A stretch of 43,570 nucleotides of DNA, taken from the NCBI GenBank assembly GCA_030523765.1, contig JAUNHX010000007.1, positions 73,663-117,232 on the forward strand, in the 5' to 3' direction. This document shows positions 8,709 to 19,300 of the stretch, one piece after another; within the stretch, counting starts at the first letter, position 1, and every line of letters starts with the position of its first letter. This DNA comes from Bacteroidales bacterium. GTDB taxonomy: Bacteria; Bacteroidota; Bacteroidia; Bacteroidales; P3. The notes under the pieces were generated by a model. The model searched no databases, was not told the origin of the DNA, and saw only the letters and a program-made list of their open reading frames with translations. A program made the translations under genes and the position numbers.

Positions 8709-8761
8709 TCGCATCTCCATACGGATGCGATCAACGAGAGGGCGGATGCGATGTTTTTTTT
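8709..8761 (+). promoter_or_regulatory. Alternative hairpins with T-run ahead of the ruvB promoter
   Basis: TCGCATC at 8709-8715 can pair with either of two GATGCGA copies, at 8724-8730 or 8745-8751. The two copies sit in a direct repeat CGGATGCGAT with a 21-bp period. Eight T follow (8754-8761). Paired with the distal copy, the structure resembles an intrinsic terminator on the plus strand. No plus-strand gene lies immediately upstream, so it might block antisense transcription from reaching ruvB, or serve as an operator in this divergent region. Confidence 0.45.
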
Positions 8762-8790
8762 CGGTGGTTCCATATTTTATCGTATCTTTG
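8759..8790 (+). promoter_or_regulatory. Predicted promoter of the ruvB operon
   Basis: TATCTTTG at 8783-8790 matches TAnnTTTG. Twenty bp upstream is TTTC (8759-8762), one mismatch from TTTG. The -33 element overlaps the end of the T-run of the hairpin at 8709-8761. The leader would be roughly 95 nt to the ATG at 8891. Confidence 0.5.
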
Positions 8791-8890
8791 CATTTCCATC
8801 GATGGGCCTACAAGAAGCAGCCCGACAGCGGAGTATCTGTATGTTGAGCGCTTTACGAGGGCTTGAGGGATGGGGTAAGATTATAATGAT

Positions 8891-9916
8891 ATGAATTCAA
8901 ATCTTGATGCAACAGGAAAAAGTCAGTCGGTGCGCGAACGTGAAACCGAGCGAGCGCTTCGACCTCAAGGGTTTGATGCCTTTGCTGGACAGCAACAGGT
9001 GTTGGACAACCTGAAGGTTTTCGTGAGTGCCGCTAAGGAACGGAGCGAACCGCTTGACCACGTGCTTCTTCACGGTCCTCCAGGTTTGGGAAAAACAACC
9101 CTATCCCATATCATTGCTAACGAGTTGGGCGTAGGAATAAAGATGACCTCGGGTCCTGTATTGGATAAACCTGGCGATCTGGCAGGACTTCTTACTAGCT
9201 TGCAACCCAACGATGTATTGTTTATTGACGAGATTCACCGTCTGTCGCCCATCGTTGAAGAATACCTATATTCGGCTATGGAAGATTATCGGATCGATAT
9301 CATGATTGAATCGGGTCCGGCAGCTCGTAGCGTACAACTTAATTTGAAACCTTTTACCCTTATTGGAGCTACTACTCGTAGCGGTATGCTGACAGCTCCA
9401 CTACGTGCTCGTTTCGGTATCAACTGCCGTTTGCAGTATTATGATGCCGAGACATTGACAAGCATTGTGAATCGTTCGGCAGGATTGCTGCAAGTGAAGA
9501 TTACTTCTGAATCGGCCATCGAGATTGCCCGTCGCTCGCGGGGTACTCCCCGTATCGCCAACCTGTTACTACGTCGTGTTCGCGATTTTGCACAAGTGAA
9601 GGGTGACGGAACGATAACGCTCGATGTGGCTCGTTATGCACTGCAGGCGCTGAATGTGGATCGCAACGGCTTGGACGAGATGGATATTCGTATTCTGAGT
9701 ACCATCATCGACAAGTTTAAAGGTGGTCCCGTTGGCTTGAATACCATCGCTACCGCTGTGGGTGAAGAGGCCGATACGGTAGAGGAGGTATATGAGCCTT
9801 ACCTTATCCAAGAGGGCTATCTGATGCGTACCCCTCGAGGAAGGGAGGTCACCCCAATGGCCTACCAACACTTAGGCAAAGTGAAGTTTGGCGGCTCCCA
9901 AGGCGAACTGTTCTAA
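8891..9916 (+). CDS. ruvB: Holliday junction branch migration helicase RuvB
   Basis: A 341-residue AAA+ motor that, with RuvA, drives branch migration of Holliday junctions in homologous recombination. Walker A GPPGLGKT at 62-69, Walker B FIDEIH with D113/E114, the sensor-1 segment GATTR (159-163), the arginine-finger segment APLRARFGI and sensor-2 [12 protein letters not shown] are present. The C-terminal winged-helix DNA-binding domain ends [15 protein letters not shown]. Length and motifs are as expected, with no defects. It heads a plus-strand run with hutI (67 bp later), an ABC ATPase and rlmB. ruvA and ruvC are not in the window. Confidence 0.97.
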   Translation: MNSNLDATGKSQSVRERETERALRPQGFDAFAGQQQVLDNLKVFVSAAKERSEPLDHVLLHGPPGLGKTTLSHIIANELGVGIKMTSGPVLDKPGDLAGLLTSLQPNDVLFIDEIHRLSPIVEEYLYSAMEDYRIDIMIESGPAARSVQLNLKPFTLIGATTRSGMLTAPLRARFGINCRLQYYDAETLTSIVNRSAGLLQVKITSESAIEIARRSRGTPRIANLLLRRVRDFAQVKGDGTITLDVARYALQALNVDRNGLDEMDIRILSTIIDKFKGGPVGLNTIATAVGEEADTVEEVYEPYLIQEGYLMRTPRGREVTPMAYQHLGKVKFGGSQGELF

Positions 9917-9983
9917 ACACAACCAACGAAAACCATCATTCTTTTTTAATTCATAAGAAAAAAATAACCCTAAAATAGTAGAG

Positions 9984-11219
9984 ATGAAAATACTGATCAA
10001 AAATATCAAAGAACTTGTACAAGTAGAACAAACCCCTCGCCTCAAGGTGTGTGGCACCGATATGGCTAAGATGGCTACTGTGAAAGAAGCCTATCTTATT
10101 ATAGAAGATGAGATGATTGCCGACTTTGGCGAGATGAAGAATCTGAAGGAGCAACGCTTCGATCAGGAAGTTGATGCTACTGGACGAATGGTGTTCCCCT
10201 CCTTCTGTGACAGTCATACCCATTTGGTTTATGCAGGTAGTCGCGAAATCGAATACATTGATAAGATTCGTGGACTTTCCTACGACGAGATTGCCAAACG
10301 TGGTGGTGGTATCCTTAATTCGGCCAAAAGAGTGCAAGAGGCAAGCGAGGATCAGTTGTATGAGGATGCAATGCTCCGATTGGATAATATTATCCGCTAT
10401 GGTACGGGAGCTGTTGAAATCAAATCGGGTTATGGTATGACTACTGAGGCCGAGATGAAGATGCTCCGTGTTATTCGTCGTTTGAAGGAAAATTCGCCCC
10501 TCACCATTAAGAGTACTCTGTTAGGAGCTCATGGCATTCCGATGGAATATCGTGGCCGCCAAGAGAAATTTGTTGATTTGGTTATTGATGAGATGATACC
10601 TCAAGCTGCTGCCGAAGGATTGGCCGACTATATTGATGTATTTTGCGATGAGGGTTTCTTCACTGTAGCTGATACTGAACGAATGCTCGAGGCGGGTATC
10701 AAATATGGTATGCGCCCCAAGATTCATGCCAACGAGATGGCTCGTAGTGGTGGCATTCAATGTGCTGTCCGCTATAATGCTCTTTCGTGTGACCACTTGG
10801 AATATACAGGTCCTGAGGAAATCGAAGCGCTGAAAGGAAGTGAAACGATGCCTACCGTATTGCCTGGAGCCGCTTTCTTCCTCAATATGCAGCACGCTCC
10901 TGTTCGTGATATGATGGAGGCTGGTCTTCCTGTAGCTATGGCTAGCGATTACAATCCGGGTTCTTCGCCTTCGGGCAATATGCAGTTGGTATTGAGTTTT
11001 GCTTGTGTCAACTATCGAATGCTTCCCGAAGAGGCTTTCAATGCTACCACAATCAATAGCGGCTATGCTATGGGGGTTAGCAACGAACTGGGTAGTATCG
11101 CTGTTGGCAAACGTGCCAATTTCTACATCACCAAACCGATTGCCACCTATGAGTATATGCCCTATGCTTATGGTGAAAACAAGGTGGAAACGGTGTTCTT
11201 GAACGGAAAACAATACTAA
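9984..11219 (+). CDS. hutI: Imidazolonepropionase
   Basis: A 411-residue metal-dependent amidohydrolase for the third step of histidine degradation, opening the imidazolone ring to N-formimino-L-glutamate. The zinc-binding H-x-H is H78/H80 in [13 protein letters not shown]. Other family stretches are [48 protein letters not shown] and [15 protein letters not shown], which carries the catalytic aspartate. These patterns are specific for HutI. No hutH, hutU or hutG homologue lies beside it; it sits 67 bp behind ruvB and 25 bp before an ABC ATPase. Other hut genes are probably elsewhere on the chromosome. Confidence 0.95.
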   Translation: MKILIKNIKELVQVEQTPRLKVCGTDMAKMATVKEAYLIIEDEMIADFGEMKNLKEQRFDQEVDATGRMVFPSFCDSHTHLVYAGSREIEYIDKIRGLSYDEIAKRGGGILNSAKRVQEASEDQLYEDAMLRLDNIIRYGTGAVEIKSGYGMTTEAEMKMLRVIRRLKENSPLTIKSTLLGAHGIPMEYRGRQEKFVDLVIDEMIPQAAAEGLADYIDVFCDEGFFTVADTERMLEAGIKYGMRPKIHANEMARSGGIQCAVRYNALSCDHLEYTGPEEIEALKGSETMPTVLPGAAFFLNMQHAPVRDMMEAGLPVAMASDYNPGSSPSGNMQLVLSFACVNYRMLPEEAFNATTINSGYAMGVSNELGSIAVGKRANFYITKPIATYEYMPYAYGENKVETVFLNGKQY

Positions 11220-11244
11220 TTTTCCCCACAATAATTACGGCAAG

Positions 11245-11898
11245 ATGATTTCGGTACAGCATATTCATAAATCGTACGGCAACCTCCACGTGTTGCAGGA
11301 TATCAATTTGGAGATAGCTCAGGGCGAGGTACTCTCGATAGTGGGTGCCTCGGGTGCGGGTAAAACTACGTTGCTGCAAATCATAGGTACGCTTGATCGT
11401 CCTGATAGCGGTACTATCTTAATCGATGGTACTGATGTAACCAAGCTAGGCGACCGAGAACTATCGCGTTTCCGCAATCAGCGTATCGGTTTTGTATTCC
11501 AGTTTCACAATTTGTTGCCCGAATTTACTGCTATCGAAAATGTATGTATGCCTGCCTTGATTGGTGGGAAAAGCATGGAAGAAGCCAAACAGGAAGCTAT
11601 GCGGTTGCTACAATTCCTCAATGTGGCCGATAGGGCCGAACATAAACCTTCTCAACTCAGCGGTGGTGAGCAACAGCGGGTGGCTGTGGCGCGAGCTTTA
11701 ATCAACCACCCAGCTGTCATTCTTGCCGATGAGCCTTCGGGCAATCTTGATAGTGTGCATGCGAAAGAACTCCACAATCTGTTCTTTCAGTTGCGCGACC
11801 AATACCAGCAAACTTTTATTATAGTTACCCACAATGAAGAGTTGGCCGATATGGCCGATCGTAAAATAACGATGAAAGATGGAAAGAACTGGGAATAG
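11245..11898 (+). CDS. LolD/MacB-type ABC transporter ATP-binding protein
   Basis: A 217-residue ATPase subunit of the LolD/MacB/FtsE-like group (MJ0796 type). Walker [10 protein letters not shown] at 34-42, Q-loop [18 protein letters not shown] (Q86), signature [15 protein letters not shown] at 138 onward, Walker [13 protein letters not shown] (159-169) and the switch histidine in [10 protein letters not shown]. In LolD systems this ATPase works with LolC/E permeases to release lipoproteins from the inner membrane. No permease gene is adjacent, so lipoprotein export is an inference. It follows hutI by 25 bp and runs into rlmB. Confidence 0.88.
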   Translation: MISVQHIHKSYGNLHVLQDINLEIAQGEVLSIVGASGAGKTTLLQIIGTLDRPDSGTILIDGTDVTKLGDRELSRFRNQRIGFVFQFHNLLPEFTAIENVCMPALIGGKSMEEAKQEAMRLLQFLNVADRAEHKPSQLSGGEQQRVAVARALINHPAVILADEPSGNLDSVHAKELHNLFFQLRDQYQQTFIIVTHNEELADMADRKITMKDGKNWE

Positions 11899-11909
11899 AC
11901 AAAACGATA

Positions 11910-11925
11910 AGTTTCACGTGAAACA
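11910..11925. promoter_or_regulatory. Putative parS centromere site
   Basis: AGTTTCACGTGAAACA at 11910-11925 contains the perfect 14-bp palindrome GTTTCACGTGAAAC (11911-11924). It differs from the Bacillus parS sequence TGTTTCACGTGAAACA only at the first base. ParB proteins of many phyla recognise this site. No other match of similar quality was seen in the window. It spans the probable GTG start of rlmB. In most chromosomes parS sites cluster near the replication origin. Confidence 0.8.
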
Positions 11926-12676
11926 ATCGTCTAAACAACAGTTAGTTTATGGGCTCCGACCCGTGATTGAAGCCATTGAGAGCGGTGTTCAGATCGACAA
12001 GATTCTAATCCAAAACGGACTCAGCGGAAACTTGGTAAACGAACTGAAAAGCAAAATACGTGCCGCTGGTCTTCCTTTCCAATATGTGCCTATCGAAAAA
12101 CTTGACAAAGTTACTCGTAATAACCATCAAGGGGTTGTTGCTACAGTGTCTCCTATCGAATACCAACAGTTCATGGACCTTATTCCGATGCTTTTCGAAC
12201 AGGGCAAGACTCCTTTCGTTGTGCTACTCGATCATATTACCGATGTTCGCAACATGGGGGCTATTGTTCGTACGGCCGAATGTGCTGGTGTTGATGCAGT
12301 TGTGGTTCCCGATCGCGGAAGCGCCCAAATGAGCGAGGATGCTATTAAAACCTCTTCGGGTGCGTTGTTGCGAGTGCCTATCTGTAGGGAACAGAACCTC
12401 AAAACGGTAATCAATTTTGCCAAACAAATTGGTTTACAGGTTGTGGCAGCTACCGAGAAAGGCTCTAAGCAGTATACTGAGGTCGATTTCAAGCAACCCA
12501 CTTTACTAGTGATGGGGTCGGAGGAGACGGGTATTTCCAACGAGGTACTTAGGCTCTGCGATGTACGAGCTAAGTTGCCTATTATGGGCGAGGTACAATC
12601 GCTCAACGTAGGTGTTGCAGCAGGTGTCTTTATGTACGAAGTGCTCCGTCAACGGGCGACTTCCAATGTTGAGTAA
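11918..12676 (+). CDS. rlmB: RlmB-type 23S rRNA 2'-O-ribose methyltransferase (SpoU family)
   Basis: A SpoU/TrmH-family enzyme, most similar to RlmB, which methylates the 2'-O of G2251 (E. coli numbering) in 23S rRNA. An N-terminal substrate-binding domain (LVYGLRPVIEAIESGVQIDKI) precedes the SPOUT knot domain with its three motifs: LLDHITDVRNMGAIVRTAECAG, LLVMGSEETGIS and LPIMGEVQSLNVGVAAGVFMYE. The frame can start at ATG 11879, overlapping the ABC gene by 20 bp and adding 13 residues ([13 protein letters not shown]). GTG at 11918 gives 252 residues and matches where homologues begin, so I prefer it, with moderate confidence. The parS-like palindrome covers that GTG. Confidence 0.9.
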   Translation: MKQSSKQQLVYGLRPVIEAIESGVQIDKILIQNGLSGNLVNELKSKIRAAGLPFQYVPIEKLDKVTRNNHQGVVATVSPIEYQQFMDLIPMLFEQGKTPFVVLLDHITDVRNMGAIVRTAECAGVDAVVVPDRGSAQMSEDAIKTSSGALLRVPICREQNLKTVINFAKQIGLQVVAATEKGSKQYTEVDFKQPTLLVMGSEETGISNEVLRLCDVRAKLPIMGEVQSLNVGVAAGVFMYEVLRQRATSNVE

Positions 12677-12790
12677 AATACTGCCAATATTCCTATATAA
12701 GTAATCTTTGTGGTCGATATTTCTCTTGTTGGAGAGTGGGATAATATTAAGGCTATGAAGAGGGCTTGCAGAAGGGATGCCTACGCTTGA

Positions 12791-12834
12791 CCTAACTCTA
12801 ACTCAACTCTAACATAACTCTAACCTAATTCTGA
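12791..12834. repeat. 11-bp tandem array B (4 units)
   Basis: Units CCTAACTCTAA, CTCAACTCTAA, CATAACTCTAA and CCTAATTCTGA follow each other exactly. A weak fifth unit may precede at 12780. The reverse-complement unit, AGAGTTAGGTT, matches the array A unit AGAGTAAGGGT at 9 of 11 positions. It lies in the rlmB to giant-gene intergenic region. Confidence 0.8.
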
Positions 12835-12868
12835 CTTTTTAGGTTGCTTAATCGAACAATCTAAAAAG
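12835..12868. repeat. Inverted repeat adjoining array B
   Basis: CTTTTTAGGTTG (12835-12846) pairs with CAATCTAAAAAG (12857-12868) over 12 positions with one G-T, loop 10 nt. It begins immediately after array B. No T-tail follows on either strand, so it is not a typical terminator, although it lies downstream of rlmB. Confidence 0.55.
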
Positions 12869-13194
12869 GGGAAAAACCAAAATGCACGAAGTTACTTTTA
12901 AGAGACGATTTTGTACACCTAAGCAGTCGTGATTAAATTGCATTAAAACATTCTTTTTCTTAGATTATAGAAGAAGAGGGTATAGTTAAAAAGATTGTTT
13001 TTAAGAATAATTATGAAAACGGTTTGCAACTTTTTGGCCCTCATAAACGTCTTTCTCACAGTTTATCGATGATTATTGGGGATAAGAATGCCTCGATATC
13101 TGAAAAAGAAAAAAAGATAGACTATAAAAGAATTGAAATAGAACTATGTAGATGATATGAAAAGTATTATTTATAAAAAAATAAACCTTAGGTG

Positions 13195-13225
13195 GTTGCT
13201 ATTTGAGAAAAATTTTGTAACTTTG
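13195..13225 (+). promoter_or_regulatory. Promoter of the giant T9SS gene
   Basis: GTTG at 13195-13198, 19 bp, then TAACTTTG at 13218-13225, a full match to TAnnTTTG. The predicted start is near 13232, leaving a leader of about 84 nt. Confidence 0.65.
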
Positions 13226-13245
13226 TAAATCTTTTTGTGCAAACT

Positions 13246-13268
13246 CCGATGGGGCTATGCCTCATCGG
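13246..13268 (+). promoter_or_regulatory. Strong hairpin in the giant-gene leader
   Basis: CCGATGGGGC (13246-13255) pairs with GCCTCATCGG (13259-13268) over 10 positions with one G-T and a 3-nt loop. It sits 14 nt inside the predicted transcript and 47 nt before the ATG. No T-run follows. It may stabilise the very long mRNA or act in translational control. Confidence 0.6.
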
Positions 13269-13315
13269 CAAATGCTATAAATAGTTGATAATAAAATAAA
13301 AAATATAATATAAAG

Positions 13316-16300
13316 ATGAAAAAAAACGCAGTACTCTTTGCTCTATTTTCGCTGATTTTTGGGTTTTCCCAAGCGCAGATCACCACTGCCTATCAGCAGG
13401 GATTTGAGTCCACTGGAGAGACATCTTCGTATGTAGTCGTTCAAGGTACGGCCCAACCACAGTCGTTATTTTACACGTCGGGTAGCCGTTCATTGAAGAT
13501 GACCCGTACTACAACGGAGGCGATTGTGATGTTGGACACTATCGACCTGACAAACAACTCTACGCTCACTTATTTTGTGCTAGAGTTTATGCACATCTGT
13601 AACGCCAATCCTTTCGATGGTGCTGCTGCCAACAGTGTGGCAACAATCGAGGTTAAGACGGTGAATGGCGACTGGCAGCAGTTGCAAGGTAATGGTGCCT
13701 ACGATATGGGATGGGGCGGCGGTTCGAGCGACTTTGCTCAGAACAGTTCCTTTAGCCGCAATAGCTATCCTGCTTGGTCGGGCGTGATCGACAACCGCAG
13801 TTGGAAGCGCGAGCGTTTCAATTTGGGTAACGTGCTGGTACAAACGCCTATGGCTATGCGTAAACTGCTAGTCCGTTTTCGTTTCAAACCCACTACGGTT
13901 TCCAATCCTACCGCCAATCAGGCTTGGTATTTGGACAATGTGTCGCTCAAGGCTAGTCCCCAGTCGTTGGCTGTGCCGGTTATCAATATGACCCACATCC
14001 CCGACCTTGAGGCCTATCCAACTAGCCGTAGTACACGTATAGAATGCGAAGTTACTACTAGCGTTTCGGCAGGCATGGATGCCGATTCCATCTACATGCT
14101 TTATCGTTTAGGTACGGGCAGCAGCATTACTACCCAACGGGTGCAGATGACTGCTGTTGCTGGTCATCCCAACCGCTATCGCGGTTACATCCCCTTTGCT
14201 GGTTACGATACAACGATTTATTTCCGTGTAGTAACGAAGGATGCTACCACTAACCACAATACGGCTACCTATCCAGACGATGCTTCGGGATGGGCAACCT
14301 ATCATAGTGTTCGTGGTTCTACCAATCAGGTCAGTATCTCGACAGGCTGTCTTAACGGTTCCACTGCTGGTACTTCTACCAATTACCCATTCCCCAATCA
14401 TGGTATCTCTCGAAGCCAGTTCATTTATCCTCGTTCGGAGATGGTTCGTGCTGGTTTTAAACCAGGTGCCATCACCATGCTGAGCTTCCTTGCCGCCAAT
14501 GCAACATCGGGGTCGCAGCACCTCAATATGCAGGTGCGGTTGGCCAATGTTGATACCAACTATGCTAATGTGATCAGTTCGATGGGCAATGCTCCCTTCT
14601 ATGATGGATTCATGAAGGTGGTGTACGATAGTTCGATGACCATCTCGCTGAGTGCTAATACTTATGGACTGATCAATTTCCAAGATACTTTCTTCTATGC
14701 TGGACAAGATCTGTTGGTTCAGATTATCTATAAGAACTATCCAGCAGGCGATCCCTCGGCCGTTTCGGTACGTACATACGCCCCTACAGCCCCGAATCCT
14801 TATCTGCTTCCTGCCAAGGGAACACTCTCGGCCCACTATGCCTCTTCGAGTGCCCTCGACCCCTATACCCACGACATGTTCAGATTGGGTATGCTCGACT
14901 CGGTGAAGAAACCCGACTTTTTATTCCGTGCTTGGGCCAACCCGCCACTAATCTATGATATCGGTATTTCGGGTCTTATTACCCCCAACGATTCTACTCC
15001 CGCTTCGGCTGTTACTGCCAACAACCTTATTGTTCGTCTGCAAAACTATGGTGTAAACACAGTCAATGCAGCCCGTATCTATTATCAAATCGATGATAGT
15101 ACGACCCACTACTATGACTGGACAGGCACTTTGGCTGGCAACTCTAGCGTACAGGTAACCATCAACTCATCCCAGATGCTGAGTCACGGTTATCATACCT
15201 TCTGTGCTTGGACCGATGATAGTATTACGAGCAACGGCATACGATATCGCGACCACGAGCCGCTGAACAACAATATCTGTTCTCGCTTCGTGTCCTGCTC
15301 GGGTCCCATGAGTGGAACGGTAACATGTGGAGGACCCTCTAGCGAATACAATACGATTGAGAACCTGCTCTATGTGTTGAGTCAGTGCGGTGTCAATGGT
15401 CCCCTTACGGTCAACCTTGCTGCTGGCACCTACTATGGTCCTATTGTCTTCCCCAATATTCCCGGAACATCGGTAACGAACTATGTTCAATTCCAACCGG
15501 CCAACGGGACGCTAGGGTCGGTCATCTTCGCCAACCAGAATGCTTGCAATAATCTTTTGAATTTGGCTAACGCTAACCATATTCGTCTCAGTAAACTCAC
15601 CTTCGCTCCCGTGGCTAACAAAACATGTACCTATCCTGTCCGTATGGGTATGTACAGTACGGGATGCCAAGTTCTCGATTGTCAGTTTACTGAGCCGGCT
15701 TATCTTTCAACTGCACAAATCTATTCGGGTGGTGCCGACTCGCTGCTTATCCAGGGCTGTACCTTTAATAAAGGTAAGATTGGTATCAGTATGGTAGGTC
15801 CCGCTTCCGATAATATGGCTCACGGCAATATTATTCGTGGCTGTACTGTAACGGGTCCTCAGAATACAGGTATTATCTTGCGCAACCAGGTGGATGGCGT
15901 TATCGACTCTTGTACTGTTACTGGTGTGGCAACCAATGCCAGCTACTGTATCTTGCTGCAAGACTGTTCGGGTGCTACCCATGTAACTCGCAATGTGGTA
16001 TACACCACCAAGGGTGCTCCCGCTATTGGTGCTACCGCATTCAACGGATCGGCTGATGCCTTCGCTGTTATTGCAAACAATATGTTGATTTGCGATGATG
16101 ATGGTACTGCCAATATGTTGGTTACCCCGCTCAACTTTATCACCGCTACTTATACTAAGGTGATTTACAACTCGGTGAAAATGAATGCTCCTTCCTTCTC
16201 GGGTGTAGCTGCTGCTACCTTTGGTGGTGGTGTTATCGATAGCTGCTATTTCTTCAACAACATTGTTAGCTGTATGGATACCACCAACTATGCGTTCAAT

Positions 16301-19300
16301 TTCATTCCCAATGCAGGCAATGTTAATTATATTGGATACAATATTTATTATTCTCGTAGCAGTTTGCTGAACAAATACAATGGAATCAACTGCACCTCCT
16401 TCACTCAGTGGCAGTCGGTTGTAAGCGATGCCGCTTCGCAGAATGTGAATCCCGCCTTCCTCGGCTCTGCTCCTACCGACCTCCGCACCTATAGTCAGAA
16501 TGTACGTCATCACGGTCTCGTTTCTTACTTCCCAGAAGTAACCACCGACCTCTTTGGTACGCAGCGCGATAGTGTAAGCTCTTGCGTGGGTGCTTTCGAG
16601 TTCTCATCGCTGCCTTACGATTTCGAGGTCGACGAGCTAATCGAACCTTATGATGAATACTGCTCGGTACCCTCAACGGTTCCTGTCCGTATCGCCATCA
16701 AGAACTCGGGTGTGAATACTTATAATGGTTCGGGTCTCTCGATTGCCTTCAATGTGAACGGCCAGCCTGGTCAGGCTTCCTACACCATTCCTATTACCGA
16801 CTCTATTCCTGGCGAGTCGATCGTGACAGTCAACCTCAACCAAAATGTGGCTATTCCTACCAATGGTATTCGCGACTCGGTACATAGACTCAATTTCTGG
16901 TTCGTCTCCTCTTCGCTCGACCCCAATCCCGCGAACGATACCTCGAGCTATCAAGTTATTGCTCGTTATCATTTCCCCGCTGTTACTACTGTTCACGATA
17001 CTATCAATTATGGTACTGCCGATACGCTGACCCTTACGCAAGGTGTTCAGTCTTGGCCCATCAACATCTACAACTCGGGTCGTCAAGACAAATCTACCCT
17101 TTATTGGTATACCCATCCCGATTCGGCTGCCTTCTTTGTAGGCAACCCCATAATAACTCCCATCCTTTATACCGATACGCTGTACTATGTTCGTCAGCGC
17201 CGCAATATGCCGATGGTGAAGATTACTGAGGTTCAAACCAAAAATAATGGTGCTGGTGTTACCTATCCGCAGCAACTGTGGATGAATGCCTCCACCCAGT
17301 TGGCTGTCGAGCTGACCAATGTGGGTGATGCTCCTGCCTATATGGAGGGCGATACGCTGCAGTTGGTTAGCAATACTAGCAGTATGAACCGTGTATATGT
17401 ATTCCCTGCTGTCACCATCCAACCTGGACAGTGTATGGTAATCCAGTATCGTACTGGTATTTCGGTCGACTCAAGCTATACTTTGGGTGGTATGGCTACG
17501 GTATCGCCCAATGCTACAGCCAATTTGGGTGTTGTATATCGCGATGGAAAGGGTATTGTTGATGCTGTGGCTATCAATTCTATCACTTCGCAAAATCAGT
17601 GGACTCAACTCAATGTGCCTTCTGTAGTTTGGTCGGGTGATGGTATTACGAACAATTCCGCTACCGCTGGTATGTACCGTATCAACTGGCCCACCAATGC
17701 TAATGCTACCCCCAACAATACGCGTCAATATTGGCAAGTAGCCGACTCTGCTCATGTGATGACCCTAGGTCAACCAAGCAACAATCTGATTCTCTACACC
17801 GATAATGGCTGCCCTGCAGATACGGCACACATCCATATCCATATCGAATCTCGTCCTCCTGTTGATATAGCACTCGATCAGGTCGTGTTGCCCGAGGGCT
17901 GCGGTCTTGGTATGGAATCGGTAACGGTATCGATGCATAACTATGGTGCTAATACCTCAGGCTCGTTTGCTGCCTACTATTCGGTAAATGGAACGTTGGC
18001 ATGTGTCGATACTATTGCTCCGATTGCTTCCAATGGCACCATTACCCACACCTTCTCTATCCCGCTCAATATGTCTGTTGCTTCGGGTACGCAGGAGTAC
18101 GATGTAGTGGCTTGGGTTGATGCTCAAGCAGGTGATGTATCGCTCTTCAACGACACCACCTCGGCTCACACCTATTCTTCGTATACACCAACAGCACCTA
18201 TTGTTTATATCTATGACACTGTTCAGTATGGTGATCGCGACACTCTCTCTACCATCCTGCCTACACCCGATTCGTTAGGTTGGTATGATCGTTACGGCAA
18301 TTATCTTGGTGCTTACAATACTTATATTACCGATTATCTCTACTCCAACGATACCTTCTATGTTACCGCCTATGGTACCGCTCCTAATCAGGTGCATGTA
18401 GGTACGTTGGCTTCTACAACAGGCAATACGGCACATCCTTCGCCCTATTGCCCCAATACGAAGTATGTGAAGGAACAGTACCTCTATCTGGCACAAGATT
18501 TGATTGATGCTGGTCATGGAGCTGGTCCTATCAGTGCTATCTCCTTCTATCTCGACTCGGTAATCGCTCCCGCTGCTAATCCCAATCCATCGTTTACCTT
18601 CGATCTCTTCCAGATTGGTATGGGTATGGTGACAGAGGCTACGTTTACTGCCAACAACAACTGGAAGAGCATCACTACCGTGATGGTCGATAGCAACCTT
18701 ACCTATAGCAATGCTAATCAGGGTTGGATTACCCATCAGTTCGATACCCCCTTCATTTGGGATGGTACCTCTAATATTGTTGTTGAGGTGGTTCATACTA
18801 CCACTACACAACTCACTACTGGTGCTCGCACCCGCTATACCGCTGGTCCTTCGCAGACCGCTCTATATAAGAGTGACAACTCCACTGCGGCTATTGCCAC
18901 ATTTACGGGCAATGGTAGTCGCAGTGCTAACCGCCCCGATATTAAGTTCACCTTCGTCGACCTAGGTTGCGAGGGTCCCTCTAGTCCTATCTATGTAACG
19001 GTGATTGGTACCCCCGATGTTGATGCTGCTTTGGAATGGCCCGAGGCTATGGATACGGTTCAGTTCAGTTCGTGTGGTGCTAACAACTTCGATGTGGTGG
19101 TTCGCAATAGCGGTTCCGATAGTATTACCGACTATACAATCAATTATTGGGTTGACACCACTCATGGCGTTTACAACAGTCTGCAAGGAGTAGCATCGCG
19201 ATCCTCTAGCGTCATCACTATCGCTACCCCATCCTTCGAACCTGGACGTCATGTTCTCAAAGCTATCATCAATACTACCGACGATACCGTTTCTACAAAC

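Larger units (their letters stand above)
12677..13194. other. Intergenic region ahead of the giant gene
   Basis: About 520 bp of mostly AT-rich, apparently non-coding DNA. It contains the 11-bp array (12791-12834) and an inverted repeat (12835-12868), listed separately. An 18-codon frame at 13013 (MKTVCNFLALINV...) is too short to support. No RNA gene was recognised. Confidence 0.5.

Noticed and set aside
9057-9062. Other CACGTG hexamers (for example in ruvB, at about 11287 in the ABC gene, and at 3456)
   Set aside because: Their flanks do not continue the parS palindrome.
14108-14872. Long antisense open frames within the giant gene (for example 14108-14872, 15707-16513, 16673-17422, 18962-19702 and 23342-24286)
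   Set aside because: They are shadows of the sense codon usage: low-complexity Ile/Ser/Gly/Arg-rich translations with no domain, no promoter and no ordered start signals.
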